From Bagarius yarrelli (lineage: Eukaryota; Chordata; Actinopteri; Siluriformes; Sisoridae), in assembly GCA_005784505.1 (NCBI GenBank), contig VCAZ01000038.1:2408398-2472397 (forward strand): a DNA stretch of 64,000 nt, given 5' to 3'. A program made the position numbers and the translations under genes. Under the pieces are notes generated by a model. It made no database searches. It saw only the letters and a program-made list of their open reading frames with translations, and had not been told where the DNA came from. Shown here in pieces: positions 10,681 through 21,464 of this stretch (the stretch's first letter is position 1; every line of letters starts with the position of its first letter).

Positions 10681-11037
10681 TAAAATATATATCAAAATAT
10701 TTTTTTTTTTTACTATAGAATAATTCTGTTTGTTCTTTCATTAATTACTTAGCATTTGCATATAAATAATTGCTTATTTTACAAATGTAATTAAATATAA
10801 ATTAAACTATTTATCATATACCGCAATTTTTTTTAATTAATTAGTTAAATACCAAATTAAATTATTTGCATGAATAAAGTAAAATAAATAAATCAAATAA
10901 TTAAAAAATTGAAATAAAATAATATAATAATAACTATTATTATTAATGTTCTGTTTTTCCACAATAATCTAAATGTAGAATTAATTATAAAATCAATTTT
11001 ATTTTATTTTTTACTTGAACTCAGTAATAAAAATGAC

Positions 11038-11086
<49 letters not shown>

Positions 11087-11212
11087 ACCTGTTATCACAC
11101 TCAAAAATGTCTCTAAATATATATCTTTTTTTTAATTGCTGCAATTTTAGTTTTTAATTATTTTGTAATTACAGTGAAAAGGATTATGTTTGATTTACAC
11201 CAGTTTTTTGCA

Positions 11213-11262
<50 letters not shown>

Positions 11263-11654
11263 AGAACTACAGCATGCTCAAGGGTAAAATTCACGTCTTT
11301 TTTGTTTCTCTTTATTCTCTCAGCAATCCCTCCAGCCGTGTGAGGCCAAAGTGTTGTTTTCGTCCCCACTCGGTTGCCACAGGTATTATTTTTGCTGTTA
11401 GGAGTTAAAAGGTGTCCCCCTTCGGGAACTCCACGCTGCGTCAAAACGCTATAAGGACACTTGGTCCAGTAGGCCACCAAGCACCTTTTATTAGTCATGT
11501 TTCAATCCACCTATTTTTATGTGTATTTTATAATAAATATATAGTAAAAGGTTGCGCAATATAATATATATCCTCTTAAAATTAAGATCATTTGATTTCA
11601 CTGATACTGATATATTGTCGATAAAGTCGAATGCTAATCGGGTTTTTTTTCTCA
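10681..11654. repeat. AT-rich DNA with two GT arrays
   Basis: GT arrays lie at about 11042-11085 and 11216-11258. The rest is AT-rich, followed by a short GC-richer unique part at 11300-11480. No gene is seen. Confidence 0.8.
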
Positions 11655-11782
11655 GCATCACCAATTTGCCGCTGTTGGCGCTCTGAGTAAGGCCCTTAAC
11701 CCCCAGTTGCTTAGTTGTATAAATAAGATAAATGTAAGTCGCTCTGGATAAGTATGTCTGCCAAATGCTGTAAATGTAAATG
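11655..11782 (+). mobile_element. SINE family 1, plus copy of an inverted pair
   Basis: It carries 'agtaaggcccttaaccccca', 'gttgtataaataagataaat' and the full tail 'tctgccaaatgctgtaaatg'. It ends exactly where a minus-strand copy begins. Confidence 0.8.
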
Positions 11783-11878
11783 TTAAGGGCCTTGCTCAGG
11801 GGCCCAGCAGTGGCAAATTGGTGGTGCTGGAAATCGAACCCCAATCTTCCAATTAGCAGTCCACTTTGACCACTGTTT
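11783..11878 (-). mobile_element. SINE family 1, minus copy lacking its tail
   Basis: Read on the minus strand, the B box ('ggttcgatttccagc') and 'gggcccctgagcaaggccc' are present but the LINE-like tail is absent. Loss of the 3' tail is unusual for a retroposed SINE and points to later rearrangement with the neighbouring plus copy. Confidence 0.75.
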
Positions 11879-12760
11879 CTTACAATGTCTTTTATTGTTT
11901 CATAAATGCATAAAATGTCAAAAATATATAATATTAAAATAAAAATATATCCTTATTAACCTTTGTGCAATTAAATACAAAAAAATATCATTTTTTATTT
12001 TTATAGTAGATTTTAAAGTATGTTTTTTTTGTCCTCTTATAATTCATTCTCTTTTTTAGACAATTTTTTTTTGACAGTGAAAATGCTTTGATGCTCTTTT
12101 TTTTTATCCCTTTTCTGCTTTGCTGACATTAATTAACTTCATTTGTAGGTCGGATTAAGAGTCGAAGAGTTTAGTTCACTTTGGATTTGTTTTTATTCCT
12201 AATGAGCCTTAATGACTCTTTTGAGCGCTAATGACTTTAATTAAGTTCTGAGAGAATTTGATTGGTGTCCAAATTTATTTACAGCTTCTTTTATTACAGC
12301 GGATTATAACATTTGTCTGTGATTTGCTGCAGATATCGGGCTTTATCTTTCTGCAGGGGGGCCAAATCATATGCCAACTATTCGTAAACCCCCAAAAATT
12401 AGGCACATTGAATCAGACATAAGCACGCGGCAAAAATTCTATAAAACACAAAATAGTTATAAATAATCTCTTTGCCATCTGCGTGTCTGCGGAATTTAAT
12501 CTAATCACAGTGACTTTCTTGCAAATTTGACAAATTATTGTAAACACACTTTAATAGCAACGTTTCAATTCACTTACTTTTATGTGCATTTTGGACTATC
12601 AAATAAAAAAATGATGCGGAAAAATCCGGAAGAAGACAGGATAAATGTGGTAACACATTTACCGAATAAATTCCAGAATGCACATCAAAAACGTCATGTG
12701 ACTTTACTTTCAATAAATGATGTAATCAATTAACAAAAATGGCGGAAATAGATTGGTATG
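11879..12760. other. AT-rich DNA, then homeodomain-like unique sequence
   Basis: About 11880-12120 is T/A-rich. About 12125-12340 is high-complexity with several TAAT/ATTA cores ('cattaattaacttcatt', 'taatgactttaattaag') and may be a conserved non-coding element. About 12500-12745 contains 'aaaatggcggaaatag' and may belong to a DNA transposon together with the hairpin that follows. Confidence 0.35.
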
Positions 12761-12839
12761 TTTAGGTGGTCGATAAGGTATGAACAGTTTTAAATGCAAT
12801 ATATATTTAAAACTGTTCATACCTCATTGACCACCTAAA
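12761..12839. repeat. Near-perfect 35-bp-stem hairpin
   Basis: The left arm 12761-12795 starts 'tttaggtggtcgataaggta'. The right arm 12805-12839 is its reverse complement at 33 of 35 positions. The spacer is 9 bases. One of the two mismatches would be a G-U pair in RNA. It could be the core of a MITE, a cruciform, or a precursor-like hairpin. Confidence 0.9.
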
Positions 12840-12951
12840 AAAAAAGTGATGACCATCATTGATGAAAAACATTAACAGAAAGCGCAAGCCAAATTTTTTG
12901 TCGCAGGTTATTAGGATGTAATAATGTGCTGATTTTGTTCCCTTTGACTAG

Positions 12952-13206
12952 TTGGAAGGAAACGCTGTTCAATTCGCAAACGTTTCATGCGATATTTCAA
13001 TTTTGGATAATGTAACTACAGATTCTTCTTTTGATGAAGCAGCTATAATGTGTCCGAACTACCAACGAGGAAAGAATTCACACTATGTGCGATGTTGTGG
13101 TGCAAATTTTATGGCAGCCGAACACCAAAAAGCATTGCAAGATGCATCGCGTTATTTTAAAAAAAAAGCCATCATGATAAAAGAATTTTTAGACAGGGAA
13201 TCCTAG
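12952..13206 (+). other. 84-codon open frame, unrecognised
   Basis: The frame begins at TTG (no ATG) just after 'gttccctttgactag', which resembles a splice acceptor, and ends at TAG. The translation is of ordinary composition ('SSFDEAAIMCPNYQRGKNSH', two adjacent Cys in 'YVRCCGANF', basic 'RYFKKK'). I recognise no family. It may be a terminal exon, a transposon-protein scrap or chance. The hairpin at 12761-12839 lies 110 bases upstream. Confidence 0.2.
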
Positions 13207-13319
13207 AGGAACTGAATTAAACAACGTCTAGACATTTTTCACTACTTTCAAGGTTTGGCTGACTTTTATTTTTAAAAATATTCTAAGAATAAGTAAGTAA
13301 ATTCGATGATTAAAATAAG

Positions 13320-13321
<2 letters not shown>

Positions 13322-13381
<60 letters not shown>
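13322..13381 (+). repeat. (AT)n array, about 30 units
   Basis: Thirty uninterrupted AT units abut the body of the V-SINE that follows, in the place of its normal tail. Confidence 0.95.
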
Positions 13382-13384
<3 letters not shown>

Positions 13385-13636
13385 GGTCTCTGAAAGGGTG
13401 AAAGGCAGGAGGGGTACACGCTGGACAGGTAGCCAGTCCATCACAGGACCACACACACTCACACTCACTCCTATGGGCAATTTAGAATCACCAATCAATC
13501 TAACCCGGAGATAAACCCACACAAGCATGGGGAGAACATGCAAACTCCACACAGAAAGACCCCTGCGCAGAGATCGAACCCAGGCCTTCTTATTGTGAAG
13601 CAACCGTGCTAACCACTAAGCCACCATGCTGACCCT
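13382..13636 (-). mobile_element. HE1/V-SINE-like element with tail replaced by (AT)n
   Basis: On the minus strand it has the head 'atggtggcttagtggttagc' (A box), 'cctgggttcgatctctgc' (B box), 'gtgtggagtttgcatgttct', a 15-20 base internal deletion near 13505, and 'gtgatggactggctacctgt'. It stops at 'ctttcagagacccc', where the (AT)n begins. Confidence 0.85.
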
Positions 13637-14165
13637 TTCTTTAGTTTTAGTAAAATAATGGAATTCAGTTCGACTTATTCTGATGTTTAATCGTATAATC
13701 AGGGGATTTTGTTTGAAGGATTTATCTTTTGAACACGTGTAATAAACACTCGTACCTCAGTCTGTAATTAAGGCCTCTCGTCCAGCCATGATGTTTTCAA
13801 AAAAAACGTTGAATAATTATAGCTCAGAGATGAAGAGCCAGCTGACAGCTGCTCGGGAAAATCGAATCAAATTGGATCGGACCGCTGTAGAGACACTAAT
13901 ATCCCAGGAATCATTAATTTTAGTTCTATATCTTAAAAAAAAAAAAAAAATTTCTAAATTTACTAATAGAACAAGCTCTGATTGGCCAATTGATGCTGAC
14001 CATTTAGAGGTTCGTTCCTGCAGTGTGTCACACACAGAAAAGCAATAGAAATATAGGCACAAATCTTTCTTAAAGGTTAATATTAGTTAAATAAAGTGAA
14101 ACAAAGAAAGAAAGAAAGAGAGAGTGATTAATACAGGAGAGAGAGAGAGAGAGAGCGAGAGGGAG
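13637..14165. other. Unique DNA
   Basis: The stretch includes poly-A at about 13936-13950 and GA-rich repeats at 14105-14165. The 86-codon frames on both strands at about 13790-14060 are not protein-like enough to claim. Confidence 0.45.
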
Positions 14166-14346
14166 AGGTGTTCATTAATTCATTTATCCATCTTCTATAC
14201 CCGCTTATTCCCTAATTCGGGGTCACAGGGATCTGCTGGAGTCTATCCCAGGGCGAAAGGCATGAGGGGGACACCCTGGACAGGTCGCCAGTCCATCACA
14301 GGCACACACACTCACACTCACTCCTATGGACAATTTAGAAGGTGTT
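14166..14346 (-). mobile_element. HE1/V-SINE-like element, 3' half
   Basis: Read on the minus strand, it spans from 'ttgtccataggagtgagtgt' through 'gtgatggactggcgacctgt' to the ATGAA tail. The tRNA-like head and core are absent, the usual 5' truncation of a retroposed copy. Confidence 0.85.
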
Positions 14347-15515
14347 TATGGTAATCATATAAATTCTGTTGAAAGTTATAAATAAAATGCGACCCGGAAA
14401 TAAAGCAGCTTATTAACTTCAAATGAAACACAGCTTTAATTTATTTTTATGAATGAAAATGAAATAGCAGGAAAAAAACGACAGTAAATGAGGTTTATTA
14501 TTGCAGCGAGAGTCCGAGCGGCCGTTATTTCTCCCAGAAACTAAATTAGGATTTACAATGCAGATACAAAACCTTCATTTCCTACCGTCGAACCACACAC
14601 CTGAGTCCCTCTAAAGAAAACTGGGAGGCTAAGTGTGTGCGTGTGTGTGTGTGTGTGTGTGTCAGTGTATGTGTGTGTGTCTGTCATTTTCAAGGTCCAG
14701 CTGTTAAGTAGGTTAGAAAGAGTGATGAAGTGCTGTCTGTCTACCACACACACACATACACACACTACAACTTCTACATATCCCACAAGCTGCTGTAACC
14801 ATGGCGATAATGATTTAAAGCCTTGATGCTTAATTTACTTTAATGATGTTCATTTTGCTGTTTTTTTAAAAAACAGATATAAACTCTTCAGTTTTAAAAG
14901 GGTTCGACTAGTCGAGGTTACCGAAGTTCTTTGTTAAAAAATGGCATGTTTTTTATGTTATTTGATGTATTGGTTTCCGATTTAGTTGCACAAATTCTTC
15001 AACATGTATAGATCTGTATAGATCGTCTTTTGTTACTATGCATTTCCTGTTTTTATTTATTGAATAAATAAGCTATTTTATGTAAGAAGTAGGATAATAA
15101 GTAAGAAAGAATGCAAGAAAGAAAGAAATAATAATAATGAAAGAAGGAGAGAGAGCGAGAGAGAGAGAGAGAGAGAAAGAGAGAGAAAGGGTTTATTTGG
15201 CAGGAAGTGGGACTTCAGACTCATAAGGGGTTTGGGACTGTGAGCTGTTTTCAAAGACGCTTCGTGCTGATTGGACAGCAGATTTGGAGATTTGGCGACA
15301 GCCGAGATCGAAGTCCGTCATAAAAACTCTGCAACTCTGCAAAGTCACTGATTGTAAATTTCTTTTTTTTCCGCTCCTCCTTCATGTGAAGCCTTCAAAC
15401 TAATCACCAGCTCCAGTTTGAGAAGAATTCTTGTAACAGAAAAAAGTGTGTGAACATATACAGTATGTGTATGTGTGTGTATTTGTGAAAGAAAGAAAGA
15501 AAGAAAGAAAGAAAG
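14347..15515. repeat. Unique DNA with GT, GA and GAAA arrays
   Basis: GT lies at about 14635-14662, CA at 14748-14766, GA-rich DNA at 15106-15190 and GAAA at about 15486-15513. The unique parts around 14350-14600 and 15200-15430 show no gene. Confidence 0.7.
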
Positions 15516-15724
15516 TGGTGGCTCAAATAGTTAAGGCGCTGAGTTAACCTGGGTTCAAGCCCCACCACCACCAGCCAGCCACTGTTGGGTCCTTAAGCAA
15601 GACCCTTAACCCTTCCTACTCCTAGGGTGCTGCATCATGGCTGACTCTGTGCTCTGACCCCAACTTACTAATACTATAAGATATGCAAAGAAAGAATTTC
15701 ACTTGTATATGTGACAAATGAAAC
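15516..15724 (+). mobile_element. tRNA-derived SINE, family 2
   Basis: The head 'gtggtggctcaaatagttaa', B box 'gggttcaagccccacc', 'gttgggtccttaagcaagac' and the tail 'gaatttcacttgtatatgtg' with 'acaaatgaaa' are in order. The GAAA array lies directly upstream. Confidence 0.85.
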
Positions 15725-15740
15725 CATTTATTCTGGGAGA

Positions 15741-15895
15741 AACCGGGGTTCGATTCTCAGCTCCACCAAGCCACCACATCTGGGCCCTTAAGCAAGGCCC
15801 TTAACCTCTAATTGCTCAGTTGTATAAGGAAAGATAAATGTAAGGTGCTCTGGATAAGGGTGTCTACTAAATGCTGTAAATGTAATGTAAATGTA
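15741..15895 (+). mobile_element. tRNA-derived SINE, family 1, A-box part missing
   Basis: It starts at 'ggggttcgattctcagctcc' (B box) and runs through 'gcaaggcccttaacctcta' to 'ctaaatgctgtaaatgtaat'. It sits back to back with a family 2 copy. Confidence 0.85.
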
Positions 15896-16125
15896 GGAAA
15901 GAGAGAGAGTAAATAAAAAAGAGAGATAGAGAGAGAGCAAAAGGGAGAGAGTGATAAAGAGAGGGGGAAAACAGAGGGAGAGAGAGGAAAAGCGAGAGAG
16001 AAAAGATAGAGAGAGAGAGAGAGTAAATGAGAGAGAGAAAGAAAGAGAGAGGAAGAGAGATGAAAGTAAGAGTGAAAGAGAGAGAGAAAGAGAGTGAGAG
16101 AGATAAAGAGAGAGACAGAGTAGTA
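15896..16125 (+). repeat. GA-rich low-complexity tract
   Basis: GAGA runs are interspersed with GAAA and AAAGT. They directly follow a SINE tail. Confidence 0.9.
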
Positions 16126-16139
16126 GTAAAAAGTGAAAA

Positions 16140-16685
16140 GTGTAAGTTAGTCTCTAATGAGCAAGCCGGAGGCGACTGTGGCAAAAAAAAAAAAACTCCC
16201 TGGGATGAAGTAGGAAGGAACCTTGAGAGGACCCAAGCTCAATAGGGAACCCATCCTCATCTGGGTGACACCACATGTTATTGTTTATTACAATATATTG
16301 TAATGATTAAATGTAATGTAAATTGTAGCCCAGGGTTAGTGGAGCAGAGTGAGTCCCAGTCCATCCTCAAACCTCCTCAAAATCGAGAGAGAACCTGGTT
16401 ACTGGTATTTTAGGGTCCTCACAGGGTTGGCCTCTTCTCCCTGAAGGTCTACCAATCTCTGAATACCTCAGGATGGGTATAAAAAGAAAAAAACAGGTTG
16501 AAAGAAATTAGCGTAGCTGCTGTTTAGCTGATAAGGTGCCTTCAATCGGATGTACTGGACCATACGATTATGGGATATCTTATGTTCATGCATGGCTAAA
16601 GTAGTATATCTTTCATTTATGTTTAAATTAGAATTAGAGACTGTGTCTGAAGACCGTTCCAAAGTTTAGGAGGAGTTAAATATGA
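16140..16685 (-). mobile_element. Rex1-like LINE 3' end, minus strand
   Basis: On the minus strand a frame ends in 'LTPPKLWNGLQ', matching the P-K-L-W-N signature seen at the C-terminus of many fish LINE ORF2 proteins. A 3' UTR follows with 'gatgaggatgggttccctat', 'cctctcaaggttccttccta' and 'gcctccggcttgctcatta'. The same UTR words occur at 22240-22330. The terminal GAATT repeats are not seen. The Rex1 name is from memory. Confidence 0.7.
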
Positions 16686-17290
16686 AAATATGGGCGTCAC
16701 CTGTATTTTTTTCCTTCTCAAAATTTGCTCTTTTGATTCGAACCTTTGCACCCGACACTTGGGCAAACTGTGAGTTTTACACGGAGACGCTGAGATGATT
16801 TCAGTGCTTTTCCACTTCTGTGGTCTGGAGTTTATTGCCGGCTTCATGAATGATTCCTTCATGAAAAAAAGATAAGCAGTGGTATTGAGCGGTTCCTCCA
16901 GCCGTTTCTGACCGAGAGATTTGTGTGCTGATCCATGAAACTTCAGGGCAGTGCTGAAACTCTCAGCTTTAACAAAAATACACAGGAAAAACAAATCTGC
17001 TAAACACACCAACCAACAGCCGACCACCAGTTCCACTGCCAGGTCACTAAACCTAAACGCACGACTCGCTTCACCAAACACTTTCCATTTTTCTAAAGCT
17101 GTAATTAACATCTTTTTAGGGATAAATTACAAACGACTTTAATCATCAACCTTATAAACTCTTTAAAATCCTTTTAGTATAAAACAATAAAATTAATATA
17201 AATACATTTATAACAAAATTTCTGTCAAATAAAAAAGAAAACAAAAGGAAAAAAAGCTTTTGTTTGTTTTTGTTTTAGATGTATGTAGCT
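16686..17290. other. Unique DNA with an unrecognised minus-strand frame
   Basis: A 162-codon minus-strand ATG frame (17111-16623) covers it, but its last 20 residues belong to the Rex1-like element and the rest matches nothing I know. An opposing frame covers part of it. I do not call a gene. Confidence 0.4.
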
Positions 17291-17294
17291 TTTA

Positions 17295-18212
17295 AGGTTG
17301 TCATTCATCCATCCATCCATTCATCAGTCTGTCAATCCATTCATCAATTATTCTGTCTGTTATTTATTTATCTATTAATCTGTTCATTTATCTGTCCATT
17401 CATCTATTTATCCATCTGTCATTTATCCAACCATTGATCTGCTTATTTATGTCTATCCATCCATCTTTCTATTCATTTATCTGTTTGTTCGACGTCCGTC
17501 TGTCTGTCCATACATCTGCTTATTCCTCTATTCATCTGTCTATTCATCTTTCTATCCATCATCCACGTCTGTCCATCCATCCATCCATAAATCCATCCAT
17601 AAATCCATCCATCCATTAAATCATCCATTCATTTATTCATCCATTGATATGTTCATTTATCTGTCAATCCATCCATCAATTTATTTTTCTATTCATCTAT
17701 CTGTTCAACTGTCTGTTTAGCCATCCATCCGTCTATCCATCTATCCATCCATTTATCTATTGATCTGTTTATTTGTATTTCCATCTCTCCATCTGTTCAC
17801 TTATCTGTTCAAGCATGCATCCATCTATTCATTCATCCATTGATTTGTTTTTTATTTTATTTTATCCATCTGTCTATCAATCTATCTGTCTATCCATCCA
17901 TCCATCCATCCATCTATCCATCATCCATCCATCTATATATTTATCCATCCATCCATCCATCCATCCATCCATTGATCTGTTCATTTATCTGTCTATTTGT
18001 CCGTCCTTCCGTGTATCCATCTGTCTATCCATCTATCCAATTACCTGTCCCTCTATCCATCTTTCTGTTCATCTATCCTTTAACCTATTTGTCCATCCAT
18101 CCACCAGTCTCCTGTCTGTCTATTCATCCATCCATTCATGGATCTGTTTAATTATCTGTCTATCCATCTATCCATCCATCCATTGTTTTTATCCATCTAT
18201 CAATACATTTCT
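17295..18212 (+). repeat. Imperfect ATCC/CATC tetranucleotide array
   Basis: About 900 bases of ATCC units with TTAT and CTGT variants. It directly precedes a V-SINE remnant in minus orientation, whose tail is normally made of such units. The Ser-Ile-His-Pro frames are artefacts. Confidence 0.9.
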
Positions 18213-18285
18213 ATAATCTATGCATCCCTCCTTCTGCAGGGTACAATATGGGGATCGCCCTGGACAGTGTACCAATCCATTACTG

Positions 18286-18320
<35 letters not shown>

Positions 18321-18370
18321 AACCTACCAGAGAACACCACAGAAAACCCAAAATCATGTATAACGCGTAA
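18213..18370 (-). mobile_element. Degenerate V-SINE remnant with CA array
   Basis: The words 'gccctggacagtgtaccaat', then a CA array (about 18283-18317), 'aatcaacctaccagag' and 'accacagaaaaccca' follow the minus-strand V-SINE order, heavily diverged. Confidence 0.6.
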
Positions 18371-19197
18371 ACTCTCCGCCCACAAAATACATAAACATTA
18401 TATTTAATAAGTGTCGTTTTTAGCTTTTGTGTAAGTGCAGCGTTTGATCCGCTCTGTGTTTCTGCAGCTTCAGTGACATGGTTTAGATGGAAATCCGTGC
18501 GTATGATGAATAATCTATTAGTTTATGTCTGATCAGTTCACATGCTCTTAAGCCCAGATAATCAGTGCTGACATTTCAAACAGAAAAGAGGAGGGGGAAA
18601 AAAGCTGGAATAAAAAAAAACAAAACAAAAAAAAAAACGATCTCTGCTGTTGCATCCTACAGAGAATTTCCATCAAAAAAGACGTCTGGAAACTCTGACA
18701 TTTCCAACACCGCTAATTAATTTCCGACTCTGTATCTAACAATCACTGTGTAGATAAGCTCCCAAAACACATCACTGAAGTCTGGATTGCGATTGGTCGA
18801 AGGGTGGTGATTAAATTAAACAGTGGAGCAGCTGCAAATCACAGTTCTAAATAATAATAACGCGCTTGTACAAATTCGTATTTACAGTATTTTTTTTTTT
18901 TTTACTTTCAGAGTGTTGCAATAACAGTAGGAAGGACAAAATATTTATTCAAAGACTTTTCAGATTTTATTGAAAGATAATAAGTTACACAAATTCAGAA
19001 TTTGAAAATGAAAAATGTAAATAAAAAATATTTACATGTGATTGAATTTTTTGTACAAATTTGGAGGGCAGAGGTTCTGTGCTGCTTTCAATGAGGTTCT
19101 GTACATTTACGTTCCGTAGGTTAAAGTATGTACAGAAGAAGTCCAGTGCAAGCAACCAACTTTTTTCTTAATAAATAAACAAACCAAAAATCATTTT

Positions 19198-19198
<1 letters not shown>
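18371..19198. other. Unique DNA, possible conserved block
   Basis: About 18640-18860 is high-complexity with TAAT cores ('caccgctaattaatttccg', 'gattaaattaaacagtgg') and no repeat. About 18885-19198 is AT-rich. I claim no gene. Confidence 0.35.
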
Positions 19199-19237
<39 letters not shown>

Positions 19238-19700
19238 ATATTCATCTATTTATTCATCCATCAGTCGATCCATCTTTTTAATAATCTATCTATCCATCTT
19301 TCTATTTCTCCAACCATGTATCCTTCCATCCCTCTTTTCATCCATCCCTCTGTCTGTTCATCAAACCATCCATGCATCCATTTCTTCAACCATCCATCCA
19401 TCCATCTATCCATTTCTCCCAACCATGTATCTATTCATCCATCCCTCTATCTGTTCATCGAACCATCCATCCATCCATTCATCCATCCATCCATCCATCC
19501 ATTTGTCCAACCATCTATCCATCCATCCATTCATCCATCTATCTATTGTCCTTCTATTCATCCATCTTTTTATCTGTCCTTCCATTCATCCAATTTTTAT
19601 CCATCCATCCATCTATCCACCCATCTATCCGTTCATTTATCCATTCGTGCATCCATCCATCTATATATTTATCAATCCATCCGTCCATCTATCAATGAAA
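19199..19700 (+). repeat. CTAT array followed by imperfect ATCC array
   Basis: CTAT units at 19199-19235 pass into ATCC units with CTGT and TTCA variants to 19700. Three plus-strand frames of 92-130 codons come from the array and are artefacts. Confidence 0.92.
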
Positions 19701-20430
19701 TAAATTAGATTAAATCAGATTTTGTTGAAGGTTTTGTACATTTTGCTTTATTGTTAGGAAAAAAGATAAGCCTAATTTTTGACATTTTACATCATTACAC
19801 AATTTAATAAATGATAAAAATTTTTCCAACAAATTTTGGAATTAAACAAGTTAAAACATTTTAATCCATATGTATAAAATCTATGTGATGTTTTTCTTGG
19901 AGAAAATGTCCTACATTTTTTTAAATTGGTATGAAATAAGTGCAGGAAACATGTTAAACAACATAAAAAAATTAAAACCGAAAAAAAAAAAAAAAAACTT
20001 TCATGTAATAACAGGCCCTGTATACATAGACATTTTACACTATTAAAAATAAAAAAATATATTTTGATTACATATAAAAAAAATATTTGTTTGGTATTTA
20101 ACGTTAGATCATGTCCATCATGTAAACATCTCACCACTTTTTTCTTTTTATCATCTGTTTCCCGTCCCAGAGATCTTCCTTTTTCTCGCCCTGAATATTT
20201 TACAGACAGAAAGCTTTTGCCCTTGAGTCCCAGAGATCACAGACTCAGCATATGTCCAGCACGGAGCCTATGATGACCCTCAAACGCATATAACAACACC
20301 TTCAGGCAGTCGGACACAACAACACACACACACACACACACATAACAAATAAGCTGTTTTTCAATCCCAGCATCAGCACGCAACCATCTGTGCACTAAGA
20401 GTGAAGAAAAAAACTGAAAAGGGTTCAGAG
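19701..20430. other. AT-rich unique DNA
   Basis: A poly-A run at 19981-19996 and a CA array at about 20320-20342 are present. The 116-codon minus frame is Phe/Lys-rich, as expected of AT-rich noncoding DNA. Confidence 0.5.
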
Positions 20431-21240
20431 TCAGCTATGGTGGCGGATTTCTGGAGCGTTTTGTAAACCGCTGGGGTTCCAGAAAGCGACGGCGAGCTCT
20501 CGTATCACTAATTCTGGTGATGACTTATGTAAAGCGTGCATAGAGATTTTCTTCCTTTTCCTTTTCCTTTTAAAGCTTTACTTCGCCAAGCAAAATCTTC
20601 TCTGCTAATTCCAGCTCAGTTCCAAAATACTCATTATTCCGTCTGGCTGCCGAGCGTGAGGTGCTACGCCGAACCACTGGTGTGGAAAGATCAAGCACCT
20701 CTGACGATGCTAATTAGCATCGCGCTACTACACTATGACGCTTCTCTGGGCTAGCTCCATGTTCCATCGCAAACCGCAGCTCATCAGCATGTCATCAGCT
20801 TTAACGAATCCCACAGCTGGCGCAAACTTTATTCCCTTTATTTTTTTTCTAATAACAATGAGAATTTCACCTCTGAACTAAACAACAATGCAGAGGACTC
20901 AGACACGTACGGTGCTCCACTGCAATCGCGTTGGCCTTCCCCTGCAGTCCCGACTCAAAAGACGTAAACAACGGCGAAGCTTTCGGCGTTTTCCTGCTCA
21001 AGCTGCGTGACGAGCCGTGGGAAGAGCCAGCGGGTTTTTGCAGAAAAACAATAGAAAAATCTCGAAACGTTCTTGTGTTAAATGTACTGCACCAATGCCA
21101 AGCCGTTCGCTCTTTAATAGGCCACGGCGCTACGCTTAGCGCTAGCGCGGGACCAAAAGGCGGCGCTTAGCGAGAAAACGGCTTAGCGAAAACAAAAGGC
21201 AGGCGCGCTAACTTTTCAACACTAGATGTGACAGCAGCGA
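20431..21240. promoter_or_regulatory. CpG-dense block, possible regulatory island
   Basis: About 20880-21220 holds some 30 CG dinucleotides in 340 bases, with runs such as 'cacggcgctacgcttagcgc' and 'ggcggcgcttagcgag', in a window otherwise poor in CG. About 20440-20780 is also CG-richer. A 79-codon frame (from TTG at 20931) lies in it but is not recognised. The block could be an unmethylated promoter or enhancer, or a young GC-rich repeat. Confidence 0.35.
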
Positions 21241-21464
21241 GGAAGCAGGAGAGGAAAAAAAAAACAAGTTAAAAACAAAAGCATTTGTGTCTTTATTGTG
21301 AACATTCTGACAAGGAAGCCGTTATAAATGTTCAATAATGGATTTTTTTTATGAAAAAGTATAGACGAGCAAATTATTAGAGCAAAACGTAAAACAAACA
21401 TTAAAATGTATTAAAAAATTCCCAATTATCCATTTTTTTTCTTACTAAGCAGTTGCAGTTTAAG

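Noticed and set aside
10369..10695. 108-codon minus-strand frame
   Set aside because: It is a reading of the V-SINE; SINEs do not encode proteins.
13310..13603. 97-codon minus-strand frame with Ile-Tyr repeats
   Set aside because: It is V-SINE plus the (AT)n array.
16623..17111. 162-codon minus-strand ATG frame
   Set aside because: The C-terminal part is Rex1-like LINE sequence and the N-terminal part matches nothing I know; an opposing frame overlaps it. It would need a transcript to be called.
17773..18216. 147-codon Ser-Ile-His-Pro frame
   Set aside because: ATCC array artefact; the same applies to frames at 19316-19708.
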